Shown here one piece after another: positions 1 to 8,516 of a stretch of DNA of 64,000 bases. The notes under the pieces were generated by a model that was not told the DNA's origin, did no database searches, and was given only the letters and a program-made list of their open reading frames with translations. The DNA comes from CAZJYI01 sp964550025 (lineage in GTDB: Bacteria > Verrucomicrobiota > Kiritimatiellia > UBA8416 > CAYOBW01). Where the stretch lies: NCBI GenBank assembly GCA_964550025.1, contig CAZJYI010000016.1, forward strand, positions 51,617 to 115,616, read 5' to 3'. The first letter of the stretch is position 1, and each line of letters begins with the position of its first letter. A program made the translations under genes and the position numbers.

Positions 1-1
1 C

Positions 2-1876
2 ATGCGGATGGGCCGGGTGGTCCCCACCGTCGTGACCGACCTGGAAAGACTGAGCATGAGCGTCTCTTTGAGCAAGCCTGCGTCCGCCTCGCAACAGGAG
101 GTGTTGCTCGTGGCGGATGGCAAGACGATCGGGAAGGCCATCTTCGCGGGCAGAGACCAGGGCGCTGTAGCAAGCGCCACTATCCAGGTGCCCTTCCCTC
201 CCCCGGGCCGCGAGTACGGATCGGTTGATGTCGTCGTGGACGGGGAAACGCTCGCAACAGTCCTCCCAAGATTGGGGCTCGAACGTGCAGAGGAATTCAT
301 GCGCGCCACTCCTGTTGCCCGGCCCGCAGTGTTCAGCGGCACGAAACTGCCGGAGATCCGCTTCGAACGGCCATTCAGGATGGAGAAGGCCCTGATAGGG
401 CCGTATCAACTGAGCACGACTTACTACGATAGCGCGTACAATGTGGTCACGGAAGCGGCCACGCTGGGCCGCTACGGCGCGGTAGTTGATATCAAAACGG
501 CAGCCGGGGGCGTGTACCGTCGTTTCCTGACGCTTTTCCGCGCCAAGGCGGCCCCGCAGGCATGGCGCATGGACATGGCTGCAAGCCAGTCCATGGCAGA
601 GCAACTTGGCATTCGTCCGGATGCAGTCGAAGCACACCCCGAGGCGCTTACGGATCTGGTGAACCGCGAGTTCGTCGAAGGACTGAGTCGCGGCAGTCGC
701 GCAGCGGTGGTGTTGGCGGGACTCCACGAAAGGGAACCCACCGACGCCAAGGGGGATTTCTGGACCGATCCGTGGCAGCGGGACCGCCAGTGGTGGGTGG
801 GACTGAAACGAAAGCTCTATGGTTGGGACAAACGGTTTGTTAAGCCGTTCGTGTGTCCACGCCCCGTCAAAGGGAGGCCCGCGCCGGTGCTGCGCAAAGG
901 GAGCCCCAACGAGGCGGGCATGACGCCCGAGGGGGTACGCAGAATCGAGGAGCACCTGGCTCGCTGGGGAACGGAGACCAGGGAGGCATTTGCCGCATGC
1001 GTTGCCCGCCATGGTGTGATCGTGCTGCACAAGGCCTACGGCACCCGTGACGGCGAACCGATGACCGTGGAGACGGAGAGCTGGATGGCATCGAGCACCA
1101 AGTTTCTGTCGTCCGTGCTCATGATGACGCTCGTGGACCAGGGACTGGTCCGTTTGGAGGATCGGGCGGATCGCTTCCTCCCGCCCCTGCGCGGCCGTTC
1201 GGGCAAGAAGCCCCTGACCATCCGGCATCTGTATTCCCTGACGAGTGGTTTTCAAGGGCACTGGAATGTCAGGGGCAACGACATGGAGGAGCGACTGGCT
1301 GCCGTGCTTTCGTATTGCGACGTGGCCGGCTCCAGCGCCGTCTACAACGGTGCAGACAAAGAGCTTGGCTGCAAGATCGTGGAGGCCGTCACCGGCGAGT
1401 CACTGCCGAATGCCTACCGGAAGTACTTGCTTGGTCCCCTGGGGTGTGACCACACACGCGTTGACGATGCGGCCGGCGGTGCCCGCAGCGTCCCGCTCGA
1501 CTTTGCCAGAATCTGTCAGATGATCCTGAACGGCGGCGCCTACGGCGATATGCGCTTCATGACGCCGGAGAGTGCAATGGCCATGCGCCCGCGCGACCTC
1601 AAGGAGATCCTCGATCCCGAGACAGCGGAGCTATCGCAAGTATACGGCAAGTTTGACGGATGGTACGGACTGGGCACACATCTTGTCAGGGACATGGACG
1701 CAAGCGAAGGCCTGGGCAAAGGCGCGTTCGGCCACGGCGCCGCATCCAAGGCGACCGTAAGGATCGACCCGGAAAACGACCTGGTGATCGTCATGACGCG
1801 CAACGGCGGCGGCAGGAACTACATGGAATACCACCAGGCGTTCATCGACGCCGTCATGGCCGCGATCGACGAGTAG
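2..1876 (+). CDS. Serine hydrolase, beta-lactamase fold (5' end outside window)
   Basis: C-terminal part of a penicillin-binding-like serine hydrolase (class C beta-lactamase/esterase fold). The SxxK nucleophile motif S-S-T-K is at residues 364-367 counted from the first visible codon. A Y-N-G in the place of the usual Y-x-N is near residue 448, and an F-G-H-G-A motif in the place of the third box is near residue 577. The product aligns by eye along its whole length with the next large gene (2277-4694), which has about 180 more N-terminal residues including a signal peptide. The visible ATG at position 2 is therefore almost certainly internal and the true start lies upstream of the window. 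The first 300 residues are a beta-rich region of unknown function. The likely location is the periplasm or cell surface, by analogy with the paralogue. The substrate is unknown; an esterase, peptidase or amidase role is equally possible. Confidence 0.85.
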   Translation: MRMGRVVPTVVTDLERLSMSVSLSKPASASQQEVLLVADGKTIGKAIFAGRDQGAVASATIQVPFPPPGREYGSVDVVVDGETLATVLPRLGLERAEEFMRATPVARPAVFSGTKLPEIRFERPFRMEKALIGPYQLSTTYYDSAYNVVTEAATLGRYGAVVDIKTAAGGVYRRFLTLFRAKAAPQAWRMDMAASQSMAEQLGIRPDAVEAHPEALTDLVNREFVEGLSRGSRAAVVLAGLHEREPTDAKGDFWTDPWQRDRQWWVGLKRKLYGWDKRFVKPFVCPRPVKGRPAPVLRKGSPNEAGMTPEGVRRIEEHLARWGTETREAFAACVARHGVIVLHKAYGTRDGEPMTVETESWMASSTKFLSSVLMMTLVDQGLVRLEDRADRFLPPLRGRSGKKPLTIRHLYSLTSGFQGHWNVRGNDMEERLAAVLSYCDVAGSSAVYNGADKELGCKIVEAVTGESLPNAYRKYLLGPLGCDHTRVDDAAGGARSVPLDFARICQMILNGGAYGDMRFMTPESAMAMRPRDLKEILDPETAELSQVYGKFDGWYGLGTHLVRDMDASEGLGKGAFGHGAASKATVRIDPENDLVIVMTRNGGGRNYMEYHQAFIDAVMAAIDE

Positions 1877-1900
1877 AACCATGATTTGGATCGGTGGAGT

Positions 1901-2254
1901 ATGAAAGCACTCCGAACGAACGGGGTTGCTGTCGTCACGGCGGCAGTTGGGACCCTTCTCATGATTCTGACCATTGTGTGGCGCATCAATCCAGTCGAAG
2001 GATCGGTCGTTCCAGGGTACCTCACGGGCAATCCTGCCGGTCTGGCCGTTGTCTGGATTCTCTTCGTGACATGCATGCCCGCCTGGATCACCGGCGTTCT
2101 ACTGGCCCACGCCGTACCGATGGTGAATCCCTACAACAGATCCGGATGGATAGTTGCTTGTTGCCTGATGTGCATCGTCCAGTTCATGTTGTACCTTGGC
2201 CTCGGCTACGTTTGTTCACTGATCCTGCGGAAGATCAAACGGTGGTTCAGGTAA
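1901..2254 (+). CDS. Small integral membrane protein
   Basis: A 117-residue protein with three hydrophobic segments, roughly residues 7-25, 42-66 and 82-108, ending in a basic tail (R-K-I-K-R-W-F-R). This suggests three membrane helices with a cytoplasmic C-terminus. It sits between two paralogous serine hydrolases on the same strand, 24 bases after the first and 22 before the second, so co-transcription is likely. The start is uncertain: ATG 1901 follows a GGTGGAG run too closely for ideal spacing, and a TTG at 1886 is possible. I do not recognise a family. It might be a membrane partner of the flanking hydrolases, but that is only inferred from position. Confidence 0.5.
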   Translation: MKALRTNGVAVVTAAVGTLLMILTIVWRINPVEGSVVPGYLTGNPAGLAVVWILFVTCMPAWITGVLLAHAVPMVNPYNRSGWIVACCLMCIVQFMLYLGLGYVCSLILRKIKRWFR

Positions 2255-2276
2255 GCGGCGAGTGTGAAGGAGCAGA

Positions 2277-4694
2277 ATGATGAAGGAATGCGTAACACAA
2301 GTAATGGTCCTCGTTGTCGCGCTGTGGTGTACCGTCGGGCAGGCCGCACCGGATGGCGACTTTATTCGGAAATGGCTGATCTGCGGGCCTTTTCCGAACC
2401 CGCCGAACAAGCCCGCGGTGCCGGGCGAGGAGCACGTGTACGATCACACCCCGCCCTGCGTGGGGCTGGATACCGATTACCTGACCGAACACGGTGGCGA
2501 GGCAGAGATCGTGCCCGTGGCAGGCATGGCGCATACGAAGCAAGACGGCACGAAGGTGGCGTGGTTCGAACATACTTCGCCCGTGAATAAAGTCGTCTTT
2601 CGCAAGGCCATCACGAAAACACCGAACGTGGTGGCGTACGCCTATGCCACCGTTGAAGTGGATGAGCCCGGACCGTACCTGCTGGCGCTTGGCAGTGACG
2701 AAGGCGTGCAGGTGTGGGTGAACGGCGAACAAGTGCACTACAAACTTCTCAAACGCAGGATCGTGGAGGATGACGACCTTGTCCCTGTGACGTTGAGAAG
2801 AGGCGCGAACCGAATTCTTGTGAAGGTCGAACAGGGCTGGGGCGGGTGGGGATTCATCCTCCGCGTTGTGCCTAGGGATGAAGTGTTTTCAACCGTCAAG
2901 ACGGATGTCGATCGACTTCTTGCCACCGTATCGTTGCGAAAAAGGGGAACAGGCAAGCAGGAGAAGATTGTACTTCTCGCCAAAGACAAGAAGGTTGGAG
3001 AGGGTGCCATCGAGGACTCCACGGGCACCGGCATGGCAACCGGCACGATCGAGGTGCCGTTTCCTCCGCCGGGATTGGAACTGGGGAAGGTGGAAATCGT
3101 CGTAGACGGCAGGAGCGGCGGCTATGCGGAAGTGCCGTCACTCGCCAGGCTCAGGGCCGGGGCATTCAAATGGCAGACCCCGAGAGGCTATCCGGGGTGC
3201 GTTTTTGCAGGGGGAGATTTCCCGCGCCTGGATTTCGACAGACCGCTCTGGGTCGAGCGTCTCATAGGGCCGTATTCCATATCGGCCACGTACTACGATA
3301 GCGACTACAACGAGGTGGAATCGGCGGAGACGCCGGGACGATACGGCGCGGTGGTCGATATCAAGACAGCGGAAAGGACAAGCCGCCGGTTTGTAACGCT
3401 GTACCGGCAGCCCGAGAAAATCGAGTGGTGGCGCGCCAGACTCGAAGGCAACGTGATCCTGCCGGAAGAGTTGGGCGTGTCGGCGGACATCGCGGAGGAC
3501 TACTCTGACGCCGTAAACGACTTCGTGAAGGACCAGCTTCGCGAAGGGATGTCGCGGCACTCCGGGGGAGCGGTTCTCTTGTCCGCCCTTCACGAGGCAC
3601 AGGCCGACGGCGTTGAAGCCGGGTATTACAGCCGCCCCATCCTGAGGGATCGCGCCTGGTGGCTGCCGCTGAAACGGAAGCTGCATGGGGTGGACAGGAA
3701 ATGCGGCGCGTTCACGTGCCCCCGGAAGACGGACGGTCCGCCGGCGCGTGTTTTGCGCGAAGGCTCGTGGCGTGAAGCGGGAATGAAGAGGGACTTTGCA
3801 GAGAAGCTGCATGGATATCTTGAGACGTGGGAAGCCGACACGGATGAGGCGTTCGCCGTCATCGTCGTTAGACACGGGGTGATCGCGTTCCACAAGGCCT
3901 ATGGCATGCGTGACGGCCAACCCATGACCCTGGCGACAAAGAGCTGGATGGCCTCAGCCACCAAGATGATGTCCGGCACGCTGATCATGATGCTCGTCGA
4001 CCAGGGGTTGCTCAGCCTGGAAGATCGCGCCGACAAGTACCTGCCGCCTCTGCGGAACGTGACTCCGGAGTGGCCCGCAACCATACGCAATCTCTACAGG
4101 CACACGGCCGGAATGAGTGACCATTGGGGCAGCAGGCACAGCGACATGGAGTACCGCGTGGCGGACATGACGCCCTACTACGAGGTGAGAAAGCGGTATG
4201 AATACAGCGGCGCCGGCATGGATCTCTCCTGTAAGATACTGGAACTGATAAGTGGCGAGACACTACCGGAGTTCTTCAGGAATCACCTTCTGGAGCCGTT
4301 GGGATGCAAACACACGAATGTCGATGACGCCGGCGGGGGCACGTCGAGCACGCCGCTGGACATGGCACGCATCTGCCAGATGCTCCTTCAGAAAGGGGCC
4401 TACGGCGATATGCGGTTCTTCTCCGAGGAGGTCTTCGAGCAAATGCTCCCGCAGCCCTTGGGTGACGTGTTGGATCCTCCGTCGGACGGCCACTACGGAA
4501 TCGGCACCGCCTTCTCCCATGGTGCACTTGGAAAGGGAGCCTTCGGTCACCCGGCCGTGTCGGGCGCCATCGTGTGCATCGACCCGAAAAACGACCTGGT
4601 GCTCGTCATGACGCGTGACGCAATGGACAAGAACTGGAAGTACACCGAGGGCTTCCTCAAGACCATTGTCGATGGGCTCGGAGAATCCCCATAG
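2277..4694 (+). CDS. Secreted serine hydrolase with N-terminal jelly-roll domain and C-terminal beta-lactamase domain
   Basis: An 805-residue paralogue of the preceding hydrolase. Residues 1-23 form a signal peptide. Residues about 30-200 resemble the PA14-like or jelly-roll domains of PVC and Bacteroidetes exported enzymes (W-L-I-C-G-P-F-P, then G-S-D-E-G-V-Q-V-W-V-N-G). Residues about 510-800 are the beta-lactamase-fold domain, with S-A-T-K at 560-563 (nucleophile S560, general base K563), Y-S-G in the place of Y-x-N, and F-G-H-P-A near the C-terminus. The start at 2277 is supported by AAGGAG four to five bases upstream; ATG 2280 is an alternative. The expected location is periplasmic or extracellular. 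Family members include esterases, D-aminopeptidases and transpeptidase-like enzymes, so the substrate is open. The tandem pair probably arose by local duplication. Confidence 0.88.
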   Translation: MMKECVTQVMVLVVALWCTVGQAAPDGDFIRKWLICGPFPNPPNKPAVPGEEHVYDHTPPCVGLDTDYLTEHGGEAEIVPVAGMAHTKQDGTKVAWFEHTSPVNKVVFRKAITKTPNVVAYAYATVEVDEPGPYLLALGSDEGVQVWVNGEQVHYKLLKRRIVEDDDLVPVTLRRGANRILVKVEQGWGGWGFILRVVPRDEVFSTVKTDVDRLLATVSLRKRGTGKQEKIVLLAKDKKVGEGAIEDSTGTGMATGTIEVPFPPPGLELGKVEIVVDGRSGGYAEVPSLARLRAGAFKWQTPRGYPGCVFAGGDFPRLDFDRPLWVERLIGPYSISATYYDSDYNEVESAETPGRYGAVVDIKTAERTSRRFVTLYRQPEKIEWWRARLEGNVILPEELGVSADIAEDYSDAVNDFVKDQLREGMSRHSGGAVLLSALHEAQADGVEAGYYSRPILRDRAWWLPLKRKLHGVDRKCGAFTCPRKTDGPPARVLREGSWREAGMKRDFAEKLHGYLETWEADTDEAFAVIVVRHGVIAFHKAYGMRDGQPMTLATKSWMASATKMMSGTLIMMLVDQGLLSLEDRADKYLPPLRNVTPEWPATIRNLYRHTAGMSDHWGSRHSDMEYRVADMTPYYEVRKRYEYSGAGMDLSCKILELISGETLPEFFRNHLLEPLGCKHTNVDDAGGGTSSTPLDMARICQMLLQKGAYGDMRFFSEEVFEQMLPQPLGDVLDPPSDGHYGIGTAFSHGALGKGAFGHPAVSGAIVCIDPKNDLVLVMTRDAMDKNWKYTEGFLKTIVDGLGESP

Positions 4695-4708
4695 AAGAGG
4701 AACGCCGC

Positions 4709-5101
4709 CATGAGAAACAGACTCCCGAACCCGGTTTCTTTGCGCCGATCTATCCCGCCGTACCGGATGATATCGATCAGCTCATTACGAGCAATGCGCC
4801 GCCTGCTTTTGTGGTCTACACGTACGATGACGGTGTTCCGAGATCGCGGGGCGTGAAGCTGTACGAGGCACTGAGCCGGGCCGGGGTTTCCGCCGAGCTG
4901 CACATCTATGCCAAAGGAGGGCACGGCTACGGGCTCGGCATCCACGGCGGAGCGGTGGCGACCTGGCCGGAGACATTCCATGACCGGCTCGAAACCATAG
5001 GGGCGGCCCCGTCCGGCTCGGCCGTCTCTACGAACGCCCCACAGAAGCCCCCCGAGACGGAGTCTCCGGCCACGACAGACGATATGCAGACAGAGAAGTG
5101 A
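4709..5101 (+). pseudogene. 3' remnant of an alpha/beta hydrolase (BD-FAE/dienelactone-hydrolase type)
   Basis: Read from about 4709, this frame gives the C-terminal third of a BD-FAE-like esterase: F-F-A-P-I-Y-P-A-V near the start, then the acid-bearing D-D-G-V-P-R-S and the histidine-bearing G-G-H-G-Y-G-L. The last 30 residues are Thr/Pro-rich. The G-x-S-x-G nucleophile elbow and everything N-terminal to it are missing. The only ATG with a plausible ribosome site (AGAGGA, ATG 4710) opens a different frame that stops after about 45 codons. A GTG at 4811 could start a 96-residue piece, but it would lack the nucleophile. I read this as a decayed gene whose start region was fused out of frame to the tail of an esterase. 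Together with the two upstream hydrolases it suggests a former three-enzyme cluster. Confidence 0.7.
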
Positions 5102-5879
5102 CGGTCATGCCCAATGCGACAGAACTCCGCTCCGCACGCGATGCAGAGGAACGGGTCCGGCAGACCTGGCGGCTTTCGACGTGACCCCGTGGAGTGGGCC
5201 GAGAACAGCGATTCGCTGCAGGCGGCAATGGTGAGGCTGAACGTCCTGGAGAAGTCGAAAGCCGGCGCTACGTTCGCCTCCATACGCGGATCCGCGCTAC
5301 GGGTCACCCGCAGAAGCTGGGCGCTGGCGCTAGCAGCAATCATTTTAGTCCTTGACGAACGTCGTCGCATGGTGCTAAACACGCAGCGTTATTTGCAGCG
5401 AACCGGTAGAAGGCCCCAGAAATGGGTGGGGCCATTGCCAAAGGTTCACTAAGTGTTTCGGGTGGTTCGCTGCTCCATAAATCCGGAAAGGAGGGGTTTG
5501 ATGATTGTAGCAGACAGACATTTCGTTGCGTTGTCACGCCCCATCCGGTTCCGGCACTAGGCAGTAGCATCATATTGCCGCTGACTATCAGGCCGTTCCT
5601 CCCGGAGCGGCCCTTTCCTTCCCCGGACCAGGCGATGGCCTGCCCTGAACCGTGCTCGCCTGCGAGCCCTGGTTCACGGGCGTGACCCCGCATTCGTGGC
5701 CTCCCCCCTTTTTCCGCCACGGATCTGTCCTCTGCGATCACACATGGTGGCAGGAAGAGAGTGACAAGGAAGTGCTTCTGATCAAACGGAAGCCGCAAAA
5801 CGGGAAAGGAAGTACCGATGATATCCGTCAACGACGATCGGGAACTGAGAGAATCAACGCATACTTTGAGGACAACACA
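5102..5879. other. Long intergenic stretch without a convincing gene
   Basis: No open frame here has family resemblance. A 25-codon frame at 5107-5184 (ATG after GAGAAG, ends TGA) and a 112-codon frame at 5114-5452 are present. The latter contains a hydrophobic run, but its composition is unlike neighbouring genes. Either could be decayed coding sequence continuing the erosion seen in the esterase remnant. An open frame runs from 5652 into rsgA, but its first 76 codons do not look like RsgA. Confidence 0.5.
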
Positions 5880-6956
5880 ATGGGTCTATCAGAATTGGGA
5901 TGGAACTCCTTCTTCGCCGAGGGGTTCGAGCAATACGAAGATGACGGGCTGATTCCCGCGAGGATCGGCAGGGAGGACAGGCAGATGTATCTGCTGCTGT
6001 CTGAAACAGGTGAGCTAGCGGGACGTGTCTCCGGCCGCTTTGCCCACGGCGCGGGTTCAAAAGGCGATTTTCCGGCCGTCGGCGACTGGGTTGCCGCATG
6101 CAAGCTACCCGACGAACAGAAAGCCACGATACACGCCGTGCTGCCAAGAAAGGGCTGTTTCTCCCGCCAGTCGCCGGGTGGGCGCACGGAGGAACAAGTC
6201 GTCGCGGCCAACGTTGACACCGTGTTCATTGTCAGCGGACTGGACGGCGGCAGAGCATTCAACGTCCGACGGATCGAGCGATACCTTGCGCTGGCCTGGG
6301 AGAGCGGGGCAAGTCCCGTCCTCGTGCTCAACAAGGTTGACGTGTGCGACGATGTCGAGGCCCGCATCAGGGAAGCCGAGGCCGTTGCCTTTGGCATCCC
6401 GGTCTATCCGGTCAGTGCAACGCAACAGACTGGGATAGACCGCCTGCGCAACCATCTCCGGAACGGAATGACCGGGGCGCTACTGGGTTCATCCGGTGTC
6501 GGGAAATCCGCGCTGGTCAATGTGCTTCTGGGATCGGATCGACAGGCCACGGGCGCTGTACGCGAGGATGATCTGAGGGGACGGCACACCACGGTGCACA
6601 GGGAACTGTTCCGCGTGCCCGGCGGCGGTGTGATCATCGACACGCCCGGTATGCGAGAACTGCGCATGTGGGGCGACGAGAGCTCCGTAAGCGACACCTT
6701 CGGTGACATCGAGGAACTGGCTACACGCTGTCGCTTCCGGGACTGCCGGCACATGCGGGAACCCGGCTGTGCCATTCACCAGGCAATCGAGCAAGGAGCT
6801 CTCGATGCCGGACGATATGAAAGCTACCTCAGGCTCCAACGCGAGATGGCGCACCTGGCGCGGCGCCAGGACAACAAGGCTCGCCTGGCTGAGAAAGCGC
6901 GGGCAAAGAAACTGAGTCAATTGCAGCGGCAATACTCGAAGGAGATCAGGCCGTGA
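5880..6956 (+). CDS. rsgA: Ribosome small-subunit-dependent GTPase A
   Basis: A 358-residue circularly permuted GTPase that acts late in 30S subunit maturation. The G motifs occur in the permuted order expected for the family: G4 N-K-V-D at 151-154, G5 V-S-A shortly after, the P-loop G-S-S-G-V-G-K-S at 203-210 and G3 D-T-P-G-M at 254-258. The C-terminal zinc finger is C284-x4-C289-x-H291-x5-C297. The N-terminal OB-fold region is basic and precedes the GTPase domain, as in E. coli RsgA (about 350 residues). The start at ATG 5880 is chosen because GAGG lies eight bases upstream and the protein then has family length; the open frame extends further upstream without similarity. It is a single gene with no obvious operon partners. 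Confidence 0.95.
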   Translation: MGLSELGWNSFFAEGFEQYEDDGLIPARIGREDRQMYLLLSETGELAGRVSGRFAHGAGSKGDFPAVGDWVAACKLPDEQKATIHAVLPRKGCFSRQSPGGRTEEQVVAANVDTVFIVSGLDGGRAFNVRRIERYLALAWESGASPVLVLNKVDVCDDVEARIREAEAVAFGIPVYPVSATQQTGIDRLRNHLRNGMTGALLGSSGVGKSALVNVLLGSDRQATGAVREDDLRGRHTTVHRELFRVPGGGVIIDTPGMRELRMWGDESSVSDTFGDIEELATRCRFRDCRHMREPGCAIHQAIEQGALDAGRYESYLRLQREMAHLARRQDNKARLAEKARAKKLSQLQRQYSKEIRP

Positions 6957-7248
6957 GATCCCTACCCCTTCCCTTCACCCATAGATCGCGCCTGGACAGG
7001 GGCAGAGAATCCCCGGCGCTTGCCGCCGGGAAGCTTCAGGGTCGTATGCTACACGCCCCACTTCTCCGCTATGGCCTCGAGCCCGATCGGAGCGGGGCGC
7101 AGGGCGAGACCCTCTCTCCCCTCGCTCTATTCGGGCTCCGGAAGAGGGGAGGCGCCTGCTGCGTGGGCAGCCCTACCCCCCCCCCACCCCAATCGTGCCG
7201 GGACGGGGACCAGGTAGGAACATCCACGTTGTGGAGTTGCGAATCGGA
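6957..7248. other. Intergenic region with weaker inverted repeats
   Basis: No gene is seen between rsgA and the hairpin cluster. The stretch has an 8-bp inverted repeat, CTCCCCTC at 7116-7123 and GAGGGGAG at 7144-7151, enclosing 20 bases, and overlapping complementary segments around GAGCCCGAT (7079-7087) and TCGGGCTC (7131-7138) that could form an alternative fold. A C9-type run lies near 7180. Confidence 0.4.
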
Positions 7249-7270
7249 GCGGGCTCGCGGTTGAGCCCGC
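7249..7270 (+). other. Hairpin 1 of a structured non-coding cluster
   Basis: A perfect 8-bp stem, GCGGGCTC (7249-7256) with GAGCCCGC (7263-7270), closing a 6-base loop. It is the first of three strong hairpins packed into 162 bases upstream of pepE. Confidence 0.6.
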
Positions 7271-7306
7271 GGAACAACAACCCCAACAAGAAGGGAGGGC
7301 AGTGCT

Positions 7307-7348
7307 ATGAAAAGAACAACGCTGAACGGGGGAACGGACGCTTCGTAG
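7307..7348 (+). other. Thirteen-codon frame with a good ribosome site, overlapping hairpin 2
   Basis: ATG at 7307 follows GGGAGGG by about seven bases and opens a 13-residue frame (M-K-R-T-T-L-N-G-G-T-D-A-S) ending in TAG inside the loop side of the second hairpin. It could be a leader peptide or the surviving 5' end of a lost gene. Nothing proves translation. Confidence 0.25.
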
Positions 7349-7361
7349 CGTCGGTTTCCCC
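7328..7361 (+). other. Hairpin 2 of a structured non-coding cluster
   Basis: A 14-bp stem with one G-G mismatch. Bases 7328-7335 pair with 7354-7361 (one G-U), 7336 and 7353 are the mismatch, and GACGCT (7337-7342) pairs with AGCGTC (7347-7352) around a four-base loop TCGT. No T-run follows, so a standard intrinsic terminator is unlikely. Confidence 0.65.
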
Positions 7362-7366
7362 ACCCT

Positions 7367-7410
7367 TCAGCCGGCGGCAGGCCGGGCCCTGTGCCGCTGC
7401 CGCCGGCTGA
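7367..7410 (+). other. Hairpin 3 of a structured non-coding cluster
   Basis: A perfect 14-bp GC-rich stem, TCAGCCGGCGGCAG (7367-7380) with CTGCCGCCGGCTGA (7397-7410), and a 16-base loop. No T-run follows. The symmetry means it folds equally in RNA from either strand. Confidence 0.65.
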
Positions 7411-7557
7411 TCTTGACCGTGAAGCGATAGAAGAACGCCACGACCTTGTCCAAACAGCTTCACCGCCCCACGGGAAGGGCAGACACCAATGACAATCCGC
7501 TTTCCGCCCCGGCCGATAGCGCGTATGTTGCGCATGGTGGACGGGCGAGGAGATGAC

Positions 7558-8271
7558 ATGAAGAAGCCACAGATCATAGCGATGGGCGGAGGCGGGTTTT
7601 CCATGGAGCAGGACAATCCGCTTCTGGACGAGTATTTCGTGGAACAGTGTGGTGAAGACCGACCCAGGGTGTGTTTTGTCCCCACGGCCGCCGGCGACGC
7701 CGACGGCTACATCGTGAAGTTCTATGCCGCTTTCAACAAGCTGCCATGTACACCCACGCACCTCTCGCTCTTTCGCCCGCCCGAGAACCTCGAGGGGTTC
7801 ATCCTCTCACAGGACGCTCTCTACGTCGGCGGTGGAAACACGAGGAACATGCTTGTCCTGTGGAAGGAGTGGGGGCTGGACCGCATCCTGCGCAAGGCAT
7901 GGCAGGCCGGCATTGTCCTTGGAGGCATCAGTGCCGGCTCCATCTGCTGGTTTGAGCAGGGCCTGTCGGACTCCATTCCAGGTACGCTATCCGTACTCCC
8001 GTGTCTCGGGTTCCTCCGGGGAAGCAATGCGGTCCACTATCACAGCGATCCACTCGAGCGTACGACATACCTCCGCATGGTCGCCGCGGGAGACCTCTTG
8101 CCGGGACTCGCCGTTGACGACGGCGTAGCCCTGCATTTCGAGGGCGAGCAACTCGTGCGCGCCGTCAGTTCGCGAAGCGCTTCCGCCGCCTACCGGGTCG
8201 ATCGGGTTGCCGACGAAGCTGTCGAAGAGAAGCTCGCCACGCAATTCCTGGGGAAAGAGGAGACGACATGA
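7558..8271 (+). CDS. pepE: Peptidase E-like serine peptidase (family S51)
   Basis: A 237-residue cytoplasmic peptidase of the class I glutamine-amidotransferase-like fold. Salmonella PepE cleaves Asp-X dipeptides. The nucleophile elbow G-I-S-A-G-S has S125 as the expected catalytic serine. The upstream Y-V-G-G-G-N-T-R motif is characteristic of S51, and H-Y-H-S-D downstream may carry the histidine. The start at ATG 7558 is chosen over the upstream in-frame ATG 7489 because GAGGAG sits five bases before it and the protein then begins at the family's usual K-x-x-I-I-A-M-G-G-G strand. Length fits the family. It is preceded by a cluster of strong hairpins, and its stop overlaps by four bases (ATGA) with a short frame of doubtful coding value. 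Confidence 0.9.
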   Translation: MKKPQIIAMGGGGFSMEQDNPLLDEYFVEQCGEDRPRVCFVPTAAGDADGYIVKFYAAFNKLPCTPTHLSLFRPPENLEGFILSQDALYVGGGNTRNMLVLWKEWGLDRILRKAWQAGIVLGGISAGSICWFEQGLSDSIPGTLSVLPCLGFLRGSNAVHYHSDPLERTTYLRMVAAGDLLPGLAVDDGVALHFEGEQLVRAVSSRSASAAYRVDRVADEAVEEKLATQFLGKEETT

Positions 8272-8516
8272 CCCGGCCGATCAACATCGCCGGAATCGAT
8301 CCTGCGAAACGGGGCGTTGCGAGCGGCGGAACGCGCCCGTGGCACACTGCGGCGGGTCCAGGATTGCATGGGGTTTGTCCCGAGGTGCGGACCCGCATGA
8401 ACGACGAAGCTAAGACGTGGGATCCAGACCGTCGGTCTGTGCCTCGCCCAGCTTCTTGTCACGTTCCAGCATCGCCTCTTGGTAGCTCTCGCAGACTCCT
8501 GCAAGAGCCTCCTTGA
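8268..8516 (+). CDS. Short overlapping frame after pepE (doubtful)
   Basis: An 82-codon frame whose ATG overlaps the pepE stop (ATGA), an arrangement typical of translational coupling. The first 40 codons are plausible in composition, but the rest overlaps the end of the opposite-strand gene at 8410-8835 and looks like its antisense. No family is recognised. It could be a decayed downstream cistron truncated by that neighbour. Confidence 0.2.
   Translation: MTRPINIAGIDPAKRGVASGGTRPWHTAAGPGLHGVCPEVRTRMNDEAKTWDPDRRSVPRPASCHVPASPLGSSRRLLQEPP

Noticed and set aside
6953..7264. A 103-codon gene overlapping the rsgA stop
   Set aside because: Composition is random, it crosses a C-run and hairpins, and it has no family resemblance.
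8268..8400. A real second cistron coupled to pepE
   Set aside because: The ATGA overlap is suggestive, but the frame lacks similarity and runs into an opposite-strand gene; kept only as a doubtful entry.
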